From Prado023 sp036375875 (lineage in GTDB: Bacteria > Actinomycetota > Actinomycetes > S36-B12 > CAIYMF01), in contig DASVBK010000018.1 of assembly GCA_036375875.1 (NCBI GenBank), forward strand, positions 1 to 10,300: DNA of 10,300 nt, read 5' to 3'. The notes below the pieces were generated by a model. It saw only the letters and a list, made by a program, of their open reading frames with translations, ran no database searches and was not told where the DNA came from. This document shows, in pieces, positions 1 through 6,602 of the stretch. A program made the translations under genes and the position numbers. Every line of letters begins with the position of its first letter. Within the stretch, counting starts at the first letter, position 1.

Positions 1-656
1 ACCACGCGATCGGCCCACGCGGCATGCCGGGGGTTGTGGGTCACCACCACCGCGGCGGCTCCCGCGTCACAGCGCTCCCGGAGCACGCCCAGCACCTCGT
101 CACCGGCGTGGGTGTCCAGCGCACCGGTCGGCTCGTCGGCCAGCAGCAGCCCCCGGCCGCCGACCAGCGCCCGGGCGATGGCCACCCGCTGCTGCTCGCC
201 GCCGGAGAGTCGCCCGGGCACCCGGTCACCCCGCGCGGCCAGCCCGACGAGGCCGAGGGCGACCTGGGCCTCCCGACGGGCCGCCGGCACGGGCACCCCG
301 TCGAGCTCCAGGGGCAGCGACACGTTCTCGGCTGCGGTCAGTGACTCGATGAGGTTCAGCTCCTGGAACACGAAGCCCAGGTGCCGCCGGCGCAGGCGCG
401 CCAGGGCCGCCGGTCGCTGGCCCCGCGTCGACTCCCCGTGGATCCGCACCTCCCCGCGGGTCGGCTGGTCCAGGCCCCCGGCGAGGTTGAGCAGGGTCGA
501 CTTGCCCGAGCCGCTCGGGCCCATGACGGCGACCAGCTGTCCCGGCCACACCTGCAGGCTGACCCCGGCCAGGGCGGCGACCTCCTGCCGGGCGCCGAAC
601 TCCCGCCAGACCTCGACGAGCTCGAGGGCAGGGGTTGCGGATGAGGGGGGCTTCAT
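1..656 (-). CDS. ABC transporter ATP-binding protein, LolD/MacB-like (3' end cut by window edge)
   Basis: Nucleotide-binding subunit of an ABC transporter, expected to hydrolyse ATP at the inner face of the membrane and drive a permease that is not in the window. All motifs are visible in the 218 codons present: Walker A GPSGSGKST (residues 46-54), Q-loop FVFQE (95-99), signature LSGGEQQRVAIARAL (150-164), Walker B LLLADEP (170-176) followed by TGALD, and the switch histidine in VVVTHN (203-208). The GEQQR and ADEPTGALD wording is typical of the LolD/MacB/FtsE-like group that pairs with FtsX-type permeases; that pairing is family knowledge. The ATG shares an ATGA overlap with the stop of the PadR gene upstream, so the two are translationally coupled and probably co-repressed. 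Substrate is unknown; drug or peptide export is inferred from the PadR context. Confidence 0.9.
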   Translation of the reverse strand, partial: MKPPSSATPALELVEVWREFGARQEVAALAGVSLQVWPGQLVAVMGPSGSGKSTLLNLAGGLDQPTRGEVRIHGESTRGQRPAALARLRRRHLGFVFQELNLIESLTAAENVSLPLELDGVPVPAARREAQVALGLVGLAARGDRVPGRLSGGEQQRVAIARALVGGRGLLLADEPTGALDTHAGDEVLGVLRERCDAGAAAVVVTHNPRHAAWADRV

Positions 657-1204
657 CGGATCACCTCCGGGGCGACGAGCGTGGCCTGGCAGTGGTCGAG
701 CCAGCGCAGCTCGGCCTCGGCGTCGAAGATCAGGCGGTCGAGCACCAGCAACCACGGCCGCGGGGCCGCCGAGGGATCGCCGGCTGCCTGGTGGCGGCGC
801 AACGCGGTGAGCCCCTGCAGCGTGCGCATGGTGGCTCCCCGCTGCGCGTCGAGGACGGCGTCGGCATCCACGCCCGGCAGGCCCAGTCCCAGCGCCAGCT
901 TGATCGACAGCTCGTCGCGGGGGGCCGGGATCCGGGTCACCGGCTCCACGAACCAGCGCGCCACCTCCGCCCGCCCCGCCGGCGTCAGCGCGTAGCGGCG
1001 CCGGGCCTGCGGCGGGCCCTCGGCACCCATGGCGTCTGCCACCTCCACCAGGCCGTCACGGGCCAGCCGGTCCAGGGTCTGGAACACCTGGCCGATGTTG
1101 AGCGGCCAGGTGCCGCCGGTGCGGTCCTCGAACGCGACCCGCAGCTGGTTGCCATAGGCGTCACCCTCGACGAGCAGGGCCAGCAGGCCATGGCGGATGG
1201 ACAT
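653..1204 (-). CDS. PadR-family transcriptional regulator
   Basis: A 183-residue DNA-binding repressor of the PadR family. The N-terminal half is a winged helix: it opens with SIRHGLLALLVEGDAYGNQL and carries the recognition region LNIGQVFQTLDRLARDGLVE (about residues 36-55), then a wing ending in RRRYALTPAGRAEVARW. The C-terminal half (about 90-183) is the helical dimerisation region usual for PadR proteins with a longer C-terminal domain, ending with a typical ELRWLDHC segment. PadR proteins commonly repress a linked ABC efflux operon and themselves, releasing DNA on binding a toxic ligand. Here the gene overlaps the ABC ATPase by four bases, and two identical palindrome cores lie just upstream of its start. 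No Shine-Dalgarno sequence precedes the ATG, and a TATACA box ends only eight bases before it, so the message may be leaderless. The ligand cannot be told from sequence. Confidence 0.9.
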   Translation of the reverse strand: MSIRHGLLALLVEGDAYGNQLRVAFEDRTGGTWPLNIGQVFQTLDRLARDGLVEVADAMGAEGPPQARRRYALTPAGRAEVARWFVEPVTRIPAPRDELSIKLALGLGLPGVDADAVLDAQRGATMRTLQGLTALRRHQAAGDPSAAPRPWLLVLDRLIFDAEAELRWLDHCQATLVAPEVIR

Positions 1205-1212
1205 GGCGGCGT

Positions 1213-1218
1213 TGTATA
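1213..1218 (-). promoter_or_regulatory. Candidate -10 box of the PadR-ABC operon
   Basis: On the minus strand the hexamer TATACA lies here, with eight bases between it and the PadR start codon. The region 17 bp further upstream (ATGGAC) is a poor -35 match. The box overlaps the first operator-like palindrome, so a bound repressor would block polymerase. Placement would put the transcript start about at the ATG. Inferred from sequence only. Confidence 0.4.
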
Positions 1219-1226
1219 CCCGGTAT
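1216..1226. promoter_or_regulatory. Operator-like palindrome 1 (ATACC-C-GGTAT)
   Basis: Perfect 5-bp inverted repeat around one base, overlapping the candidate -10 box of the PadR gene. The same core recurs at 1240-1250, with 24 bp between the centres. Repetition of an identical core in a PadR divergent promoter makes it the best candidate for the PadR binding site. Binding itself is inferred. Confidence 0.6.
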
Positions 1227-1235
1227 GAACCACGC

Positions 1236-1254
1236 GTCCATACCAGGTATGGAC
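1236..1254. promoter_or_regulatory. Operator-like palindrome 2 (perfect 19-bp inverted repeat)
   Basis: GTCCATACCAGGTATGGAC is a perfect palindrome around the central A. Its core ATACC-N-GGTAT is identical to that of the site at 1216-1226. Both lie between the divergent PadR and acetyltransferase genes, so one regulator could control both directions. This copy, having longer arms, would be expected to be the stronger site. Confidence 0.6.
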
Positions 1255-1371
1255 CGTGCGCGCAGGTTCACTCGAACGGCCGACGCCAGATGCGTCGCCG
1301 GACTGACGGCATCCCGCCCCGGCCCGCGCACGGCGTCGCGGATCGTCGCCATCGCCGGCACACTGCTGGCC

Positions 1372-2172
1372 ATGCGCACGCCCGAGGAGGTCACCGCTGA
1401 CCTGACGGCGCTCGGCGTGCGGCCCGGGGACCTGCTCATGGTGCATGCCTCGCTGCGCCGGATCGGCCCGGTGCTGGGTGGGGCAGCGGGCGTCGTGGGG
1501 GCCCTGGACGCTGCGGTGGCGCCGGGCGGCACGCTGCTCATGGTCCTCGGTGCGCGCGACGACCACGCCTGGGTCAACGAGCGCCCGGAGCCCGAGCGGG
1601 CAGCCCTGCTCGCCCATGCCGAGCCCTTCGACCACCTGCGCACCCCCGCACTGCCCGAGGTGGGCGTGCTGGCCGAGGTGCTGCGCACCACCCCGGGCAC
1701 CCTCGTGAACAACCACCCGGAGGGCCGGTTCGCGGCCCGCGGCGCCCGCGCACACGAGCTGCTCGACGACCACCCCTGGGACGACTACTACGGTCCGGGC
1801 TCCGCGCTCGACCGCTTCGCCGCCTCAGGTGGACGAGTCCTGCGCCTGGGCGCCGACCCGGACACCGTCACCCTGCTGCACCACGCGGAGTACCTGGCCG
1901 ACGTGCCCGACCCCCTGCGGGTCCGCCGCCACCGGCTGGTGGCCGGTCCCGGCGGCCCCCGGATCGTGGTGGTCGAATGCCTGGACGACGAGGACGGCAT
2001 CGTGCCCCTCGACCGGCAACCGGCCGAGGACTACTTCGCGATCATCCTGCGCGAGTACCTCTCGACCGGCCGAGCGCGACGGGGCCAGGTCGGCGATGCC
2101 GCAGCCGACCTCATCGAGGGGGCGGACCTGTTGAGGTTCGGGACCGCCTGGATGACCGAGCACCTGGCCTGA
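1372..2172 (+). CDS. AAC(3)-family aminoglycoside N-acetyltransferase
   Basis: Predicted acetyl-CoA-dependent enzyme of the antibiotic N-acetyltransferase family, which typically acetylates the 3-amino group of 2-deoxystreptamine aminoglycosides in the cytoplasm. The 266 residues fit the usual 255-290. Visible family landmarks are LLMVHASLRRIG (21-32), PGGTLLMVLG (51-60), NNHPEGRFAARG (113-124), GPGSALDRF (141-149) and GGRVLRLGADPDTVTLLHHAEYLA (two blocks, 153-176) containing the H-x-x-E pair H170/E173, and the C-terminal EDYFAIILREYLSTG (219-233) followed by GQVGDA. The frame is open back to an ATG at 1225, but that codon lies inside the operator region and the protein similarity begins at 1372; no clear Shine-Dalgarno precedes 1372. 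It is transcribed away from the PadR gene and converges on truA. Family membership is firm; actual substrate, and whether it confers resistance or acts on a metabolite, are open. Confidence 0.85.
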   Translation: MRTPEEVTADLTALGVRPGDLLMVHASLRRIGPVLGGAAGVVGALDAAVAPGGTLLMVLGARDDHAWVNERPEPERAALLAHAEPFDHLRTPALPEVGVLAEVLRTTPGTLVNNHPEGRFAARGARAHELLDDHPWDDYYGPGSALDRFAASGGRVLRLGADPDTVTLLHHAEYLADVPDPLRVRRHRLVAGPGGPRIVVVECLDDEDGIVPLDRQPAEDYFAIILREYLSTGRARRGQVGDAAADLIEGADLLRFGTAWMTEHLA

Positions 2173-2198
2173 GCAGCGACGGGCGCCGGCCGGTCCTC

Positions 2199-2223
2199 GG
2201 CAGGCGCCCCATGGGCGCCTGCC
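2199..2223. terminator. Hairpin between convergent genes, probable bidirectional terminator
   Basis: Perfect 11-bp stem (GGCAGGCGCCC pairing with GGGCGCCTGCC) around a CAT loop, 26 bp after the acetyltransferase stop and 66 bp beyond the truA stop on the other strand. No T-run follows in either direction, as is common in GC-rich genomes. The next bases (2222-2243) hold an 11-bp tandem duplication of CCCGCGCCGTG. Confidence 0.55.
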
Positions 2224-2289
2224 CGCGCCGTGCCCGCGCCGTGCCCCCACGGCGCCGCGCCTCGTCCGGCCCACGCCGCCAACGTGGGC

Positions 2290-3210
2290 TCAGCGCCCGC
2301 GCCACCGCTTGGCCCGCGCGGCTTGCACGGCCAGCTCCCCATCCGGCGGGTAGCCGACCTCGACCAACGTCAGCCCATGAGCAGGGGCGGTGGGGATGGC
2401 GGGGTCGCGGTGTCCCGCGACGAGCAGCTCGTAGGGGCGCTCGATCGGCCAGCGGCCCTCCCCCACGGCGAGGAAGGCCCCCACCAGCGAGCGGACCATG
2501 GCATGGCAGAACGCGTCGGCGCGGATGCCGAAGCGCGCCACGCCGGTCGCGCTGCCCTTGCCGGCTGGACCCCCCTCGCCGGGCTCACCGCCCCCGCCGC
2601 GCTGCCACCCGATGGTGAGCACGGTGCGCACGCTCGAGGCGTCGGGCCGAGCCCGGCAGAAGGCGGCGAAGTCGTGCTCCCCGAGGAACGGCTGGGCCGC
2701 GGCGTCCATCGCTGCGACGTCGAGGCCGCGCGGGATCCACAGGACATGGCCGCGGGTTCGGGGATCCTGCACTGCCGCCTCGTCGGCCACGAGGTACTCG
2801 TAGCGACGCCAGCGGGCCGACCACCGGGCATCGAAGCCCGGCGCAGCGGGCGCCACGGCCGTGACCCGGACCTCTGCCGGCAGCAGCCCACCCAGCCGGC
2901 GCAACGCCTGCCCCCCATGGCGGTCCCAGGCCGCCGCGGGCACGTCGGCGTGGCACACCTGGCCGAGCGCGTGCACCCCGGTGTCGGTGCGCCCGGCCAC
3001 CGCGACGCGCACCGGTACCGCCACGGGCACGTGCAGCACGGCGCGCAGGGCACCCTCGAGCTCGCCCTGCACGGTGCGCAGCCCGGGCTGGCGCGCCCAG
3101 CCGTGGAACGCGCTGCCGTCGTAGGCCACGCCCAGGCGCAGACGGAGGAGCCCGCCGGCGCTGGCTGGTGCCAGCCCCCCGGCGGGCTCGTCCCTGCGTT
3201 CGGTCGTCAC
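2290..3210 (-). CDS. truA: tRNA pseudouridine(38-40) synthase TruA
   Basis: Isomerises uridines 38, 39 and 40 of the anticodon arm of many tRNAs to pseudouridine. The catalytic motif GRTDTGVHA is at residues 73-81, with nucleophile D76; the opening LGVAYDGSAFHGW (26-38), RWRRYEYLV (133-141) with the stacking tyrosine, and FCHAMVRSLVG (234-244) are all present. At 306 residues it is somewhat longer than the roughly 270 of the E. coli enzyme, owing to about 20 extra N-terminal residues and a Gly-rich low-complexity insert at about 204-223. The GTG start overlaps the rplQ stop as GTGA, and GGAGG lies 13 bp upstream inside rplQ, so it is translated by coupling as the last gene of the ribosomal operon. 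Actinobacteria often have rplQ-truA together; here the operon stops after truA. Confidence 0.95.
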   Translation of the reverse strand: MTTERRDEPAGGLAPASAGGLLRLRLGVAYDGSAFHGWARQPGLRTVQGELEGALRAVLHVPVAVPVRVAVAGRTDTGVHALGQVCHADVPAAAWDRHGGQALRRLGGLLPAEVRVTAVAPAAPGFDARWSARWRRYEYLVADEAAVQDPRTRGHVLWIPRGLDVAAMDAAAQPFLGEHDFAAFCRARPDASSVRTVLTIGWQRGGGGEPGEGGPAGKGSATGVARFGIRADAFCHAMVRSLVGAFLAVGEGRWPIERPYELLVAGHRDPAIPTAPAHGLTLVEVGYPPDGELAVQAARAKRWRGR

Positions 3211-3857
3211 GCCTTGTCGGCGTCCTCCGTGGGCTCGCCTGCGGCAGGTACCTCGTCGGCGACCGGAGCGTCGGCCGCCTCAGCCCCGGGTGCGCCGACG
3301 GCCGGAGCCTGGGCATCAGCCGCACCCGCCTCGACGGTGGCGACCGCCCCGGCGCCGACCTCGTCAGCCGTCACGGCCTCCTGCCCAGCCACCTCAGCCG
3401 GCACGGCGGCCGGCCCCGGCGCACTGGTCGCGGCCTGCTCCTGGCGCTCCTTGGCAGCGCGCCTCGTCGCGGCGGTCGCCTCCGCGACGGCCCGCTCGGG
3501 CAGCGGCTCGCAGAGCTCGATCACGGCCATGGGGGCGTTGTCGCCCTTGCGCGGCCCGATCTTCGTGATGCGCGTGTACCCGCCCTGCCGGGTCGCGAAG
3601 CGCGGCCCGATCTCGGTGAACAGCACGTGCACGACGGACTTGTCGCGGATGACGGTCATCACCTGGCGGCGCGCGTGCAGGTCGCCGCGCTTGGCGAAGG
3701 TGATCATCCGCTCGGCCAGCGGGCGCACGCGCTTGGCGCGCGCCTCGGTGGTCGTGATCGCCCCGTGCTCGAACAGCTGCGTGGCGAGGTTGGCAAGCAT
3801 GAGCCGCTCATGGGCCGGGCTGCTTGCCAGACGGGGGCCCTTGGTGGGCGTGGGCAT
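3207..3857 (-). CDS. rplQ: 50S ribosomal protein L17 with long Ala/acidic C-terminal tail
   Basis: Component of the large ribosomal subunit near the peptide exit side. The first about 118 residues are the standard L17 fold: MPTPTKGPRLASSPAHERLM at the start, TEARAKRVRPLAERMIT, RDKSVVHVLF and GGYTRITKIGPRKGDNAPM. Bacterial L17 is normally about 115-130 residues long; this one is 216, because residues about 122-216 form a tail made of Ala, Pro, Glu, Val, Gly and Asp with no aromatic residue, probably disordered. Similar though variable extensions occur in other Actinobacteria (recalled, not checked). The ATG has a clear GGAG 13 bases before it and lies 48 bp after rpoA. The stop overlaps the truA start. 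Confidence 0.97.
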   Translation of the reverse strand: MPTPTKGPRLASSPAHERLMLANLATQLFEHGAITTTEARAKRVRPLAERMITFAKRGDLHARRQVMTVIRDKSVVHVLFTEIGPRFATRQGGYTRITKIGPRKGDNAPMAVIELCEPLPERAVAEATAATRRAAKERQEQAATSAPGPAAVPAEVAGQEAVTADEVGAGAVATVEAGAADAQAPAVGAPGAEAADAPVADEVPAAGEPTEDADKA

Positions 3858-3905
3858 GGTCTGTGACTCCTACGGTTCCAGAGGTGCTTGACGGCGACGG
3901 GCAGC

Positions 3906-4907
3906 TCAGAGCTGCTCGTCCTCCGTGAAGTCCCCGTCCTCTTCCTCGACGAATGCCGGCACGAACCCGGCGGGGCTGTCCTTGAGCTGCAGGCCCAGGG
4001 AGCGCAGCTTGTCCTTGACCTCCTCGATCGACTTGCTGCCGAAGTTGCGGATGTCCATGAGGTCAGCCTCGGAGCGCGAGATGAGCTCGCCCACCGTGTG
4101 GATGCCCTCCCGCTTGAGGCAGTTGAACGACCGCACCGTCAGGTCCAGCGACTCGATCGGGGTGGACAGCTGCTCGGCCATCTGCTCGGCCTCGGGCGAC
4201 GGGCCGATGTCGATGCCCTCCGCGTTGAGGTTGAGCTCGTGCGCCAGGCCGAAGAGCTCCACCAGCGTCTTGCCGGCCGAGGCCACGGCGTCCGCCGGGG
4301 TCATGCACGGCTTGGTCTCGACATCGATGACCAGGCGATCGAAGTCGGTGCGCTGCTCGACGCGGGTGGCCTCCACCTTGTAGGTGACCTTGAGCACCGG
4401 CGAGTAGATGGAGTCGACCGGGATCACGCCGATGGCCTGGCCCGGCAGCTTGTTGGCAGCTGCCGTGACGTAGCCGCGGCCGCGCTCGACGACCAGCTCG
4501 ATCTCGAGCTTGCCCTTGGCGTTCACGGTGGCGATGTGCAGGTCGGGGTTGTGCACCTCGACGCCGGCCGGCGGGGCGATGTCGGCCGCGGTCACCGCGC
4601 CGGGGCCCTGCTTGCGCAGGTACATCGTCACGGGCTCGTCGTGCTCGGAGGAGACGACGAGCTCCTTGAGGTTGAGGATGATCTCGGTGACGTCCTCCTT
4701 GACGCCCGGGATCGTCGTGAACTCGTGGAGCACGTCCTCGATGCGGATGCTGGTCACGGCTGCGCCGGGGATGCTGGACAGCAGCGTCCGGCGCAGCGAG
4801 TTCCCCAGGGTGTAGCCGAAGCCCGGCTCGAGGGGCTCCAGGACGAACCGCGAACGGTAGTCGCTGACGCGCTCCTCGATGAGGGTCGGACGCTGGGCGA
4901 TGAGCAC
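3906..4907 (-). CDS. rpoA: DNA-directed RNA polymerase subunit alpha
   Basis: Alpha subunit, which dimerises to nucleate RNA polymerase assembly and contacts upstream promoter DNA and activators. The GTG start is chosen because it yields MLIAQRPTL, the usual actinobacterial N-terminus, and has GGAAAGGA 11 bases upstream; an in-frame ATG at 4940 would add eleven residues (MVGAAERTGTQ). With the GTG start the protein has 333 residues. The N-terminal assembly domain contains PLEPGFGYTLGNSLRRTLLSSIPG (two blocks, about 25-48) and TYKVEATRVEQRTDFD (about 175-190). The C-terminal domain (about 251-318) has LTVRSFNCLKREGIHTVGEL, including R259 at the position of the DNA-contacting E. coli R265. It ends with an acidic tail. 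It lies 103 bp after rpsD, with a hairpin in the gap, and 48 bp before rplQ. Confidence 0.97.
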   Translation of the reverse strand: MLIAQRPTLIEERVSDYRSRFVLEPLEPGFGYTLGNSLRRTLLSSIPGAAVTSIRIEDVLHEFTTIPGVKEDVTEIILNLKELVVSSEHDEPVTMYLRKQGPGAVTAADIAPPAGVEVHNPDLHIATVNAKGKLEIELVVERGRGYVTAAANKLPGQAIGVIPVDSIYSPVLKVTYKVEATRVEQRTDFDRLVIDVETKPCMTPADAVASAGKTLVELFGLAHELNLNAEGIDIGPSPEAEQMAEQLSTPIESLDLTVRSFNCLKREGIHTVGELISRSEADLMDIRNFGSKSIEEVKDKLRSLGLQLKDSPAGFVPAFVEEEDGDFTEDEQL

Positions 4908-4975
4908 TTGGGTACCGGTCCTTTCCGCGGCGCCCACCATTTGACGCCGCGAGCTTCAGGTGAGCCTGCGAGGGT

Positions 4976-5004
4976 GCCGGGGCCTCCATGCGAGGGGCCC
5001 CGGC
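4976..5004 (-). other. Strong hairpin in the rpsD-rpoA gap
   Basis: Nine-bp perfect stem, GCCGGGGCC with GGCCCCGGC, starting six bases beyond the rpsD stop. The remaining GAG/CTC bases can extend it with a small bulge. There is no U-run after it, and rpoA must be read through it, so it is more likely an RNA-stability, processing or partial attenuation element than a full terminator. Structure seen, function inferred. Confidence 0.5.
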
Positions 5005-5010
5005 GAGGGA

Positions 5011-5637
5011 TTACTTCGAGTAGAGCTCGACGATCAGCTGCTCCTGGACGGCGGTGTCGATCGCCCCTCGCTCCGGCAGCGCATGCACGAGGATGCGCAT
5101 CTGGTTCGGGGAGACCTCGAGCCACGCGGGCACCGGGCGCTCGCCGGCCTCGGCGTGCGCGACCACGAACGGGGTCAGCTCACGCGAGGACTGGCGGACC
5201 TCGACGATGTCCGAGGGCGAGACGCGGTAGGACGGGATGTCCACCTTGTGGCCGTTCACCGTGAAGTGGCCGTGGCGCACCAGCTGGCGCGCCATGTCGC
5301 GGCTCTTGGCGAAGCCGGCGCGGTAGACCACGTTGTCCAGCCGGGTCTCCAGGATGCGCAGCAGGTTCTCACCGGTCTTGCCCTGCTTGCGCTGGGCCTC
5401 CTCGTAGTACCCACGGAACTGCTTCTCCAGCACGCCGTAGATGCGCGCGCACTTCTGCTTCTCGCGCATCTGCAGCAGGTACTCGCTGTCCTTGGTCCGG
5501 CCACGGCCGTGCTGGCCGGGGGGGAACGGGCGGATCTCGACGGGGCACTTCGGGCCCTCGCACTTGGCGCCCTTGAGGAACAGCTTGGTCTTCTCGCGGC
5601 GGCAGCGCTTGCAGTCCGCCCCTGTGTAACGAGCCAT
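5011..5637 (-). CDS. rpsD: 30S ribosomal protein S4 (zinc-binding four-cysteine form)
   Basis: Primary 16S rRNA-binding protein that starts assembly of the 30S body and, in some bacteria, regulates translation of its own operon. The 208-residue length is standard. The N-terminus carries C9, C12, C26 and C31 (CKRC ... CEGPKC), the arrangement that binds zinc in the so-called C+ form. Then follow FPPGQHGRGRTKDSEYLLQ (38-56), EKQFRGYYEEA, and the S4 RNA-binding domain RLDNVVYRAGFAKSRDMARQ (98-117) continuing through HGHFTVNGHKVDIPSYRV, and it closes with EQLIVELYSK. AAGGATC precedes the ATG by 11 bases. It lies 19 bp after rpsK and before rpoA, the classical alpha-operon place. Confidence 0.97.
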   Translation of the reverse strand: MARYTGADCKRCRREKTKLFLKGAKCEGPKCPVEIRPFPPGQHGRGRTKDSEYLLQMREKQKCARIYGVLEKQFRGYYEEAQRKQGKTGENLLRILETRLDNVVYRAGFAKSRDMARQLVRHGHFTVNGHKVDIPSYRVSPSDIVEVRQSSRELTPFVVAHAEAGERPVPAWLEVSPNQMRILVHALPERGAIDTAVQEQLIVELYSK

Positions 5638-5656
5638 GATTCGGTGATCCTTCGGG

Positions 5657-6064
5657 TCAGACGCGGCGGCGCTTGGGCGGGCGGCAGCCGTTGTGGGCCA
5701 TGGGGGTGACGTCGGAGATCGAGCCGACCTCCAGGCCGGTCGCCTGCAGCGACCGGATCGCGGTCTCGCGGCCGGAGCCGGGACCCTTCACGAACACGTC
5801 GACCTTCTTCATGCCGTGCTCCATGGCACGACGGGCAGCGGCCTCGGCGGCCAGCTGCGCGGCGAACGGGGTCGACTTGCGCGAGCCCTTGAACCCGACC
5901 TGGCCCGAGGAGGCCCAGGCGATCACCGCACCCTGCGGATCGGTGATCGACACGATCGTGTTGTTGAACGTCGACTTGATGTGCGCGTGGCCGTGGGCCA
6001 CGTTCTTCTTCTCCTTGCGACGGACCTTGGTCTTGCCCGTGCTCTGGCGGGTCTTGGGGGGCAT
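5657..6064 (-). CDS. rpsK: 30S ribosomal protein S11
   Basis: Protein of the 30S platform that contacts the 690 and 790 regions of 16S rRNA. Its 135 residues show the family pattern: a basic N-terminal tail (KTKVRRKEKKNVAHG), HIKSTFNNTIVSITD (28-42), WASSGQVGFKGSRKSTPFAAQ (two blocks, about 50-70), DVFVKGPGSGRETAIRSL and the C-terminal DVTPMAHNGCRPPKRRRV. The ATG has AAGGAAG five bases upstream. It follows rpsM by 102 bp and precedes rpsD by 19 bp. Confidence 0.98.
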   Translation of the reverse strand: MPPKTRQSTGKTKVRRKEKKNVAHGHAHIKSTFNNTIVSITDPQGAVIAWASSGQVGFKGSRKSTPFAAQLAAEAAARRAMEHGMKKVDVFVKGPGSGRETAIRSLQATGLEVGSISDVTPMAHNGCRPPKRRRV

Positions 6065-6132
6065 TGGCTTCCTTCTTCGTGCGACGTGGTCGGTCCGCTG
6101 GTCGGCGCCGCGATCGTGCGACCGCGCGCCCG

Positions 6133-6151
6133 GGCAGGCACCACACCTGCC
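6133..6151 (-). other. Hairpin just after rpsM
   Basis: Six-bp perfect stem GGCAGG/CCTGCC with a seven-base loop, 15 bases beyond the rpsM stop in the 102-bp rpsM-rpsK gap. Farther bases (GGTCCG near 6090 and CGGACC near 6153) could close a longer outer stem. Without a U-run this is not a convincing terminator; a stability or spacing element within the operon is more likely. Confidence 0.35.
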
Positions 6152-6166
6152 ACGGACCAGGGAGGA

Positions 6167-6547
6167 CTACTTCTTGCCGGCCTTCTTCTTGCCGGCGACC
6201 GTCTTGCGCGGGCCCTTGCGGGTCCGGGCGTTCGTGTGCGTGCGCTGCCCGCGGACGGGCAGGCCCCGGCGGTGCCGCAGGCCCTGGTAGCAGCCGATCT
6301 CCACCTTGCGGCGGATGTCGGCGGCGACCTCGCGACGCAGGTCACCCTCGACCTTGAGGTTGCCCTCGATGTAGTCGCGCAGCGGGACCAGCTCGGCGTC
6401 CGTGAGGTCCTTCACGCGCAGGTCGGGATTGATCCCGGTGGCGCTGAGGATCTCAGCTGCACGAGAACGGCCAATGCCATAGATGTAGGTGAGCGCCACC
6501 TCAATGCGCTTGTCGCGCGGGAGGTCGACGCCGACGAGACGTGCCAT
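6167..6547 (-). CDS. rpsM: 30S ribosomal protein S13
   Basis: Head protein of the 30S subunit that contacts P-site tRNA and forms bridges to the 50S subunit. It has 126 residues. The start was set at the ATG giving MARLVGVDLPRDKRIEVALT, the invariant S13 N-terminus, with AGAAGGA 11 bases upstream; an in-frame ATG at 6577 would add ten atypical residues. Further family marks are YIYGIGRSRAAEIL (21-34), the region RREVAADIRRKVEIGCYQGL (71-90), RHRRGLPVRGQRTHTNARTR (91-110) and a lysine-rich C-terminus (KKKAGKK). It is separated from rpmJ by an unusually long 281 bp that contains three hairpins. Confidence 0.97.
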   Translation of the reverse strand: MARLVGVDLPRDKRIEVALTYIYGIGRSRAAEILSATGINPDLRVKDLTDAELVPLRDYIEGNLKVEGDLRREVAADIRRKVEIGCYQGLRHRRGLPVRGQRTHTNARTRKGPRKTVAGKKKAGKK

Positions 6548-6602
6548 CGGGGGATGGTCCTTCTTCCTGGTTGTCATCCGGAGGTCTGCGGGCGTGACCG
6601 GT

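Noticed and set aside
624..656. Possible frameshift at the start of the ABC ATPase in the C-run
   Set aside because: Recounting the run (six C) puts the ATG at 656 in frame with the Walker A motif, so the gene is intact.
34..810. Long plus-strand open frame over the ABC ATPase and PadR genes
   Set aside because: It is Arg/Pro/Ser-rich antisense noise of a GC-rich genome; the minus strand carries complete ABC and PadR motifs over the same bases.
1225..1371. N-terminal extension of the acetyltransferase from the ATG at 1225 or 1249
   Set aside because: The added residues are Arg/Ala-rich without family similarity, and these codons overlap the operator palindromes; the enzyme's own N-terminus fits the ATG at 1372.
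2230..3891. 553-codon plus-strand open frame over truA and rplQ
   Set aside because: No recognisable motif, and it runs antisense to two clear genes; a product of high GC at the third position.
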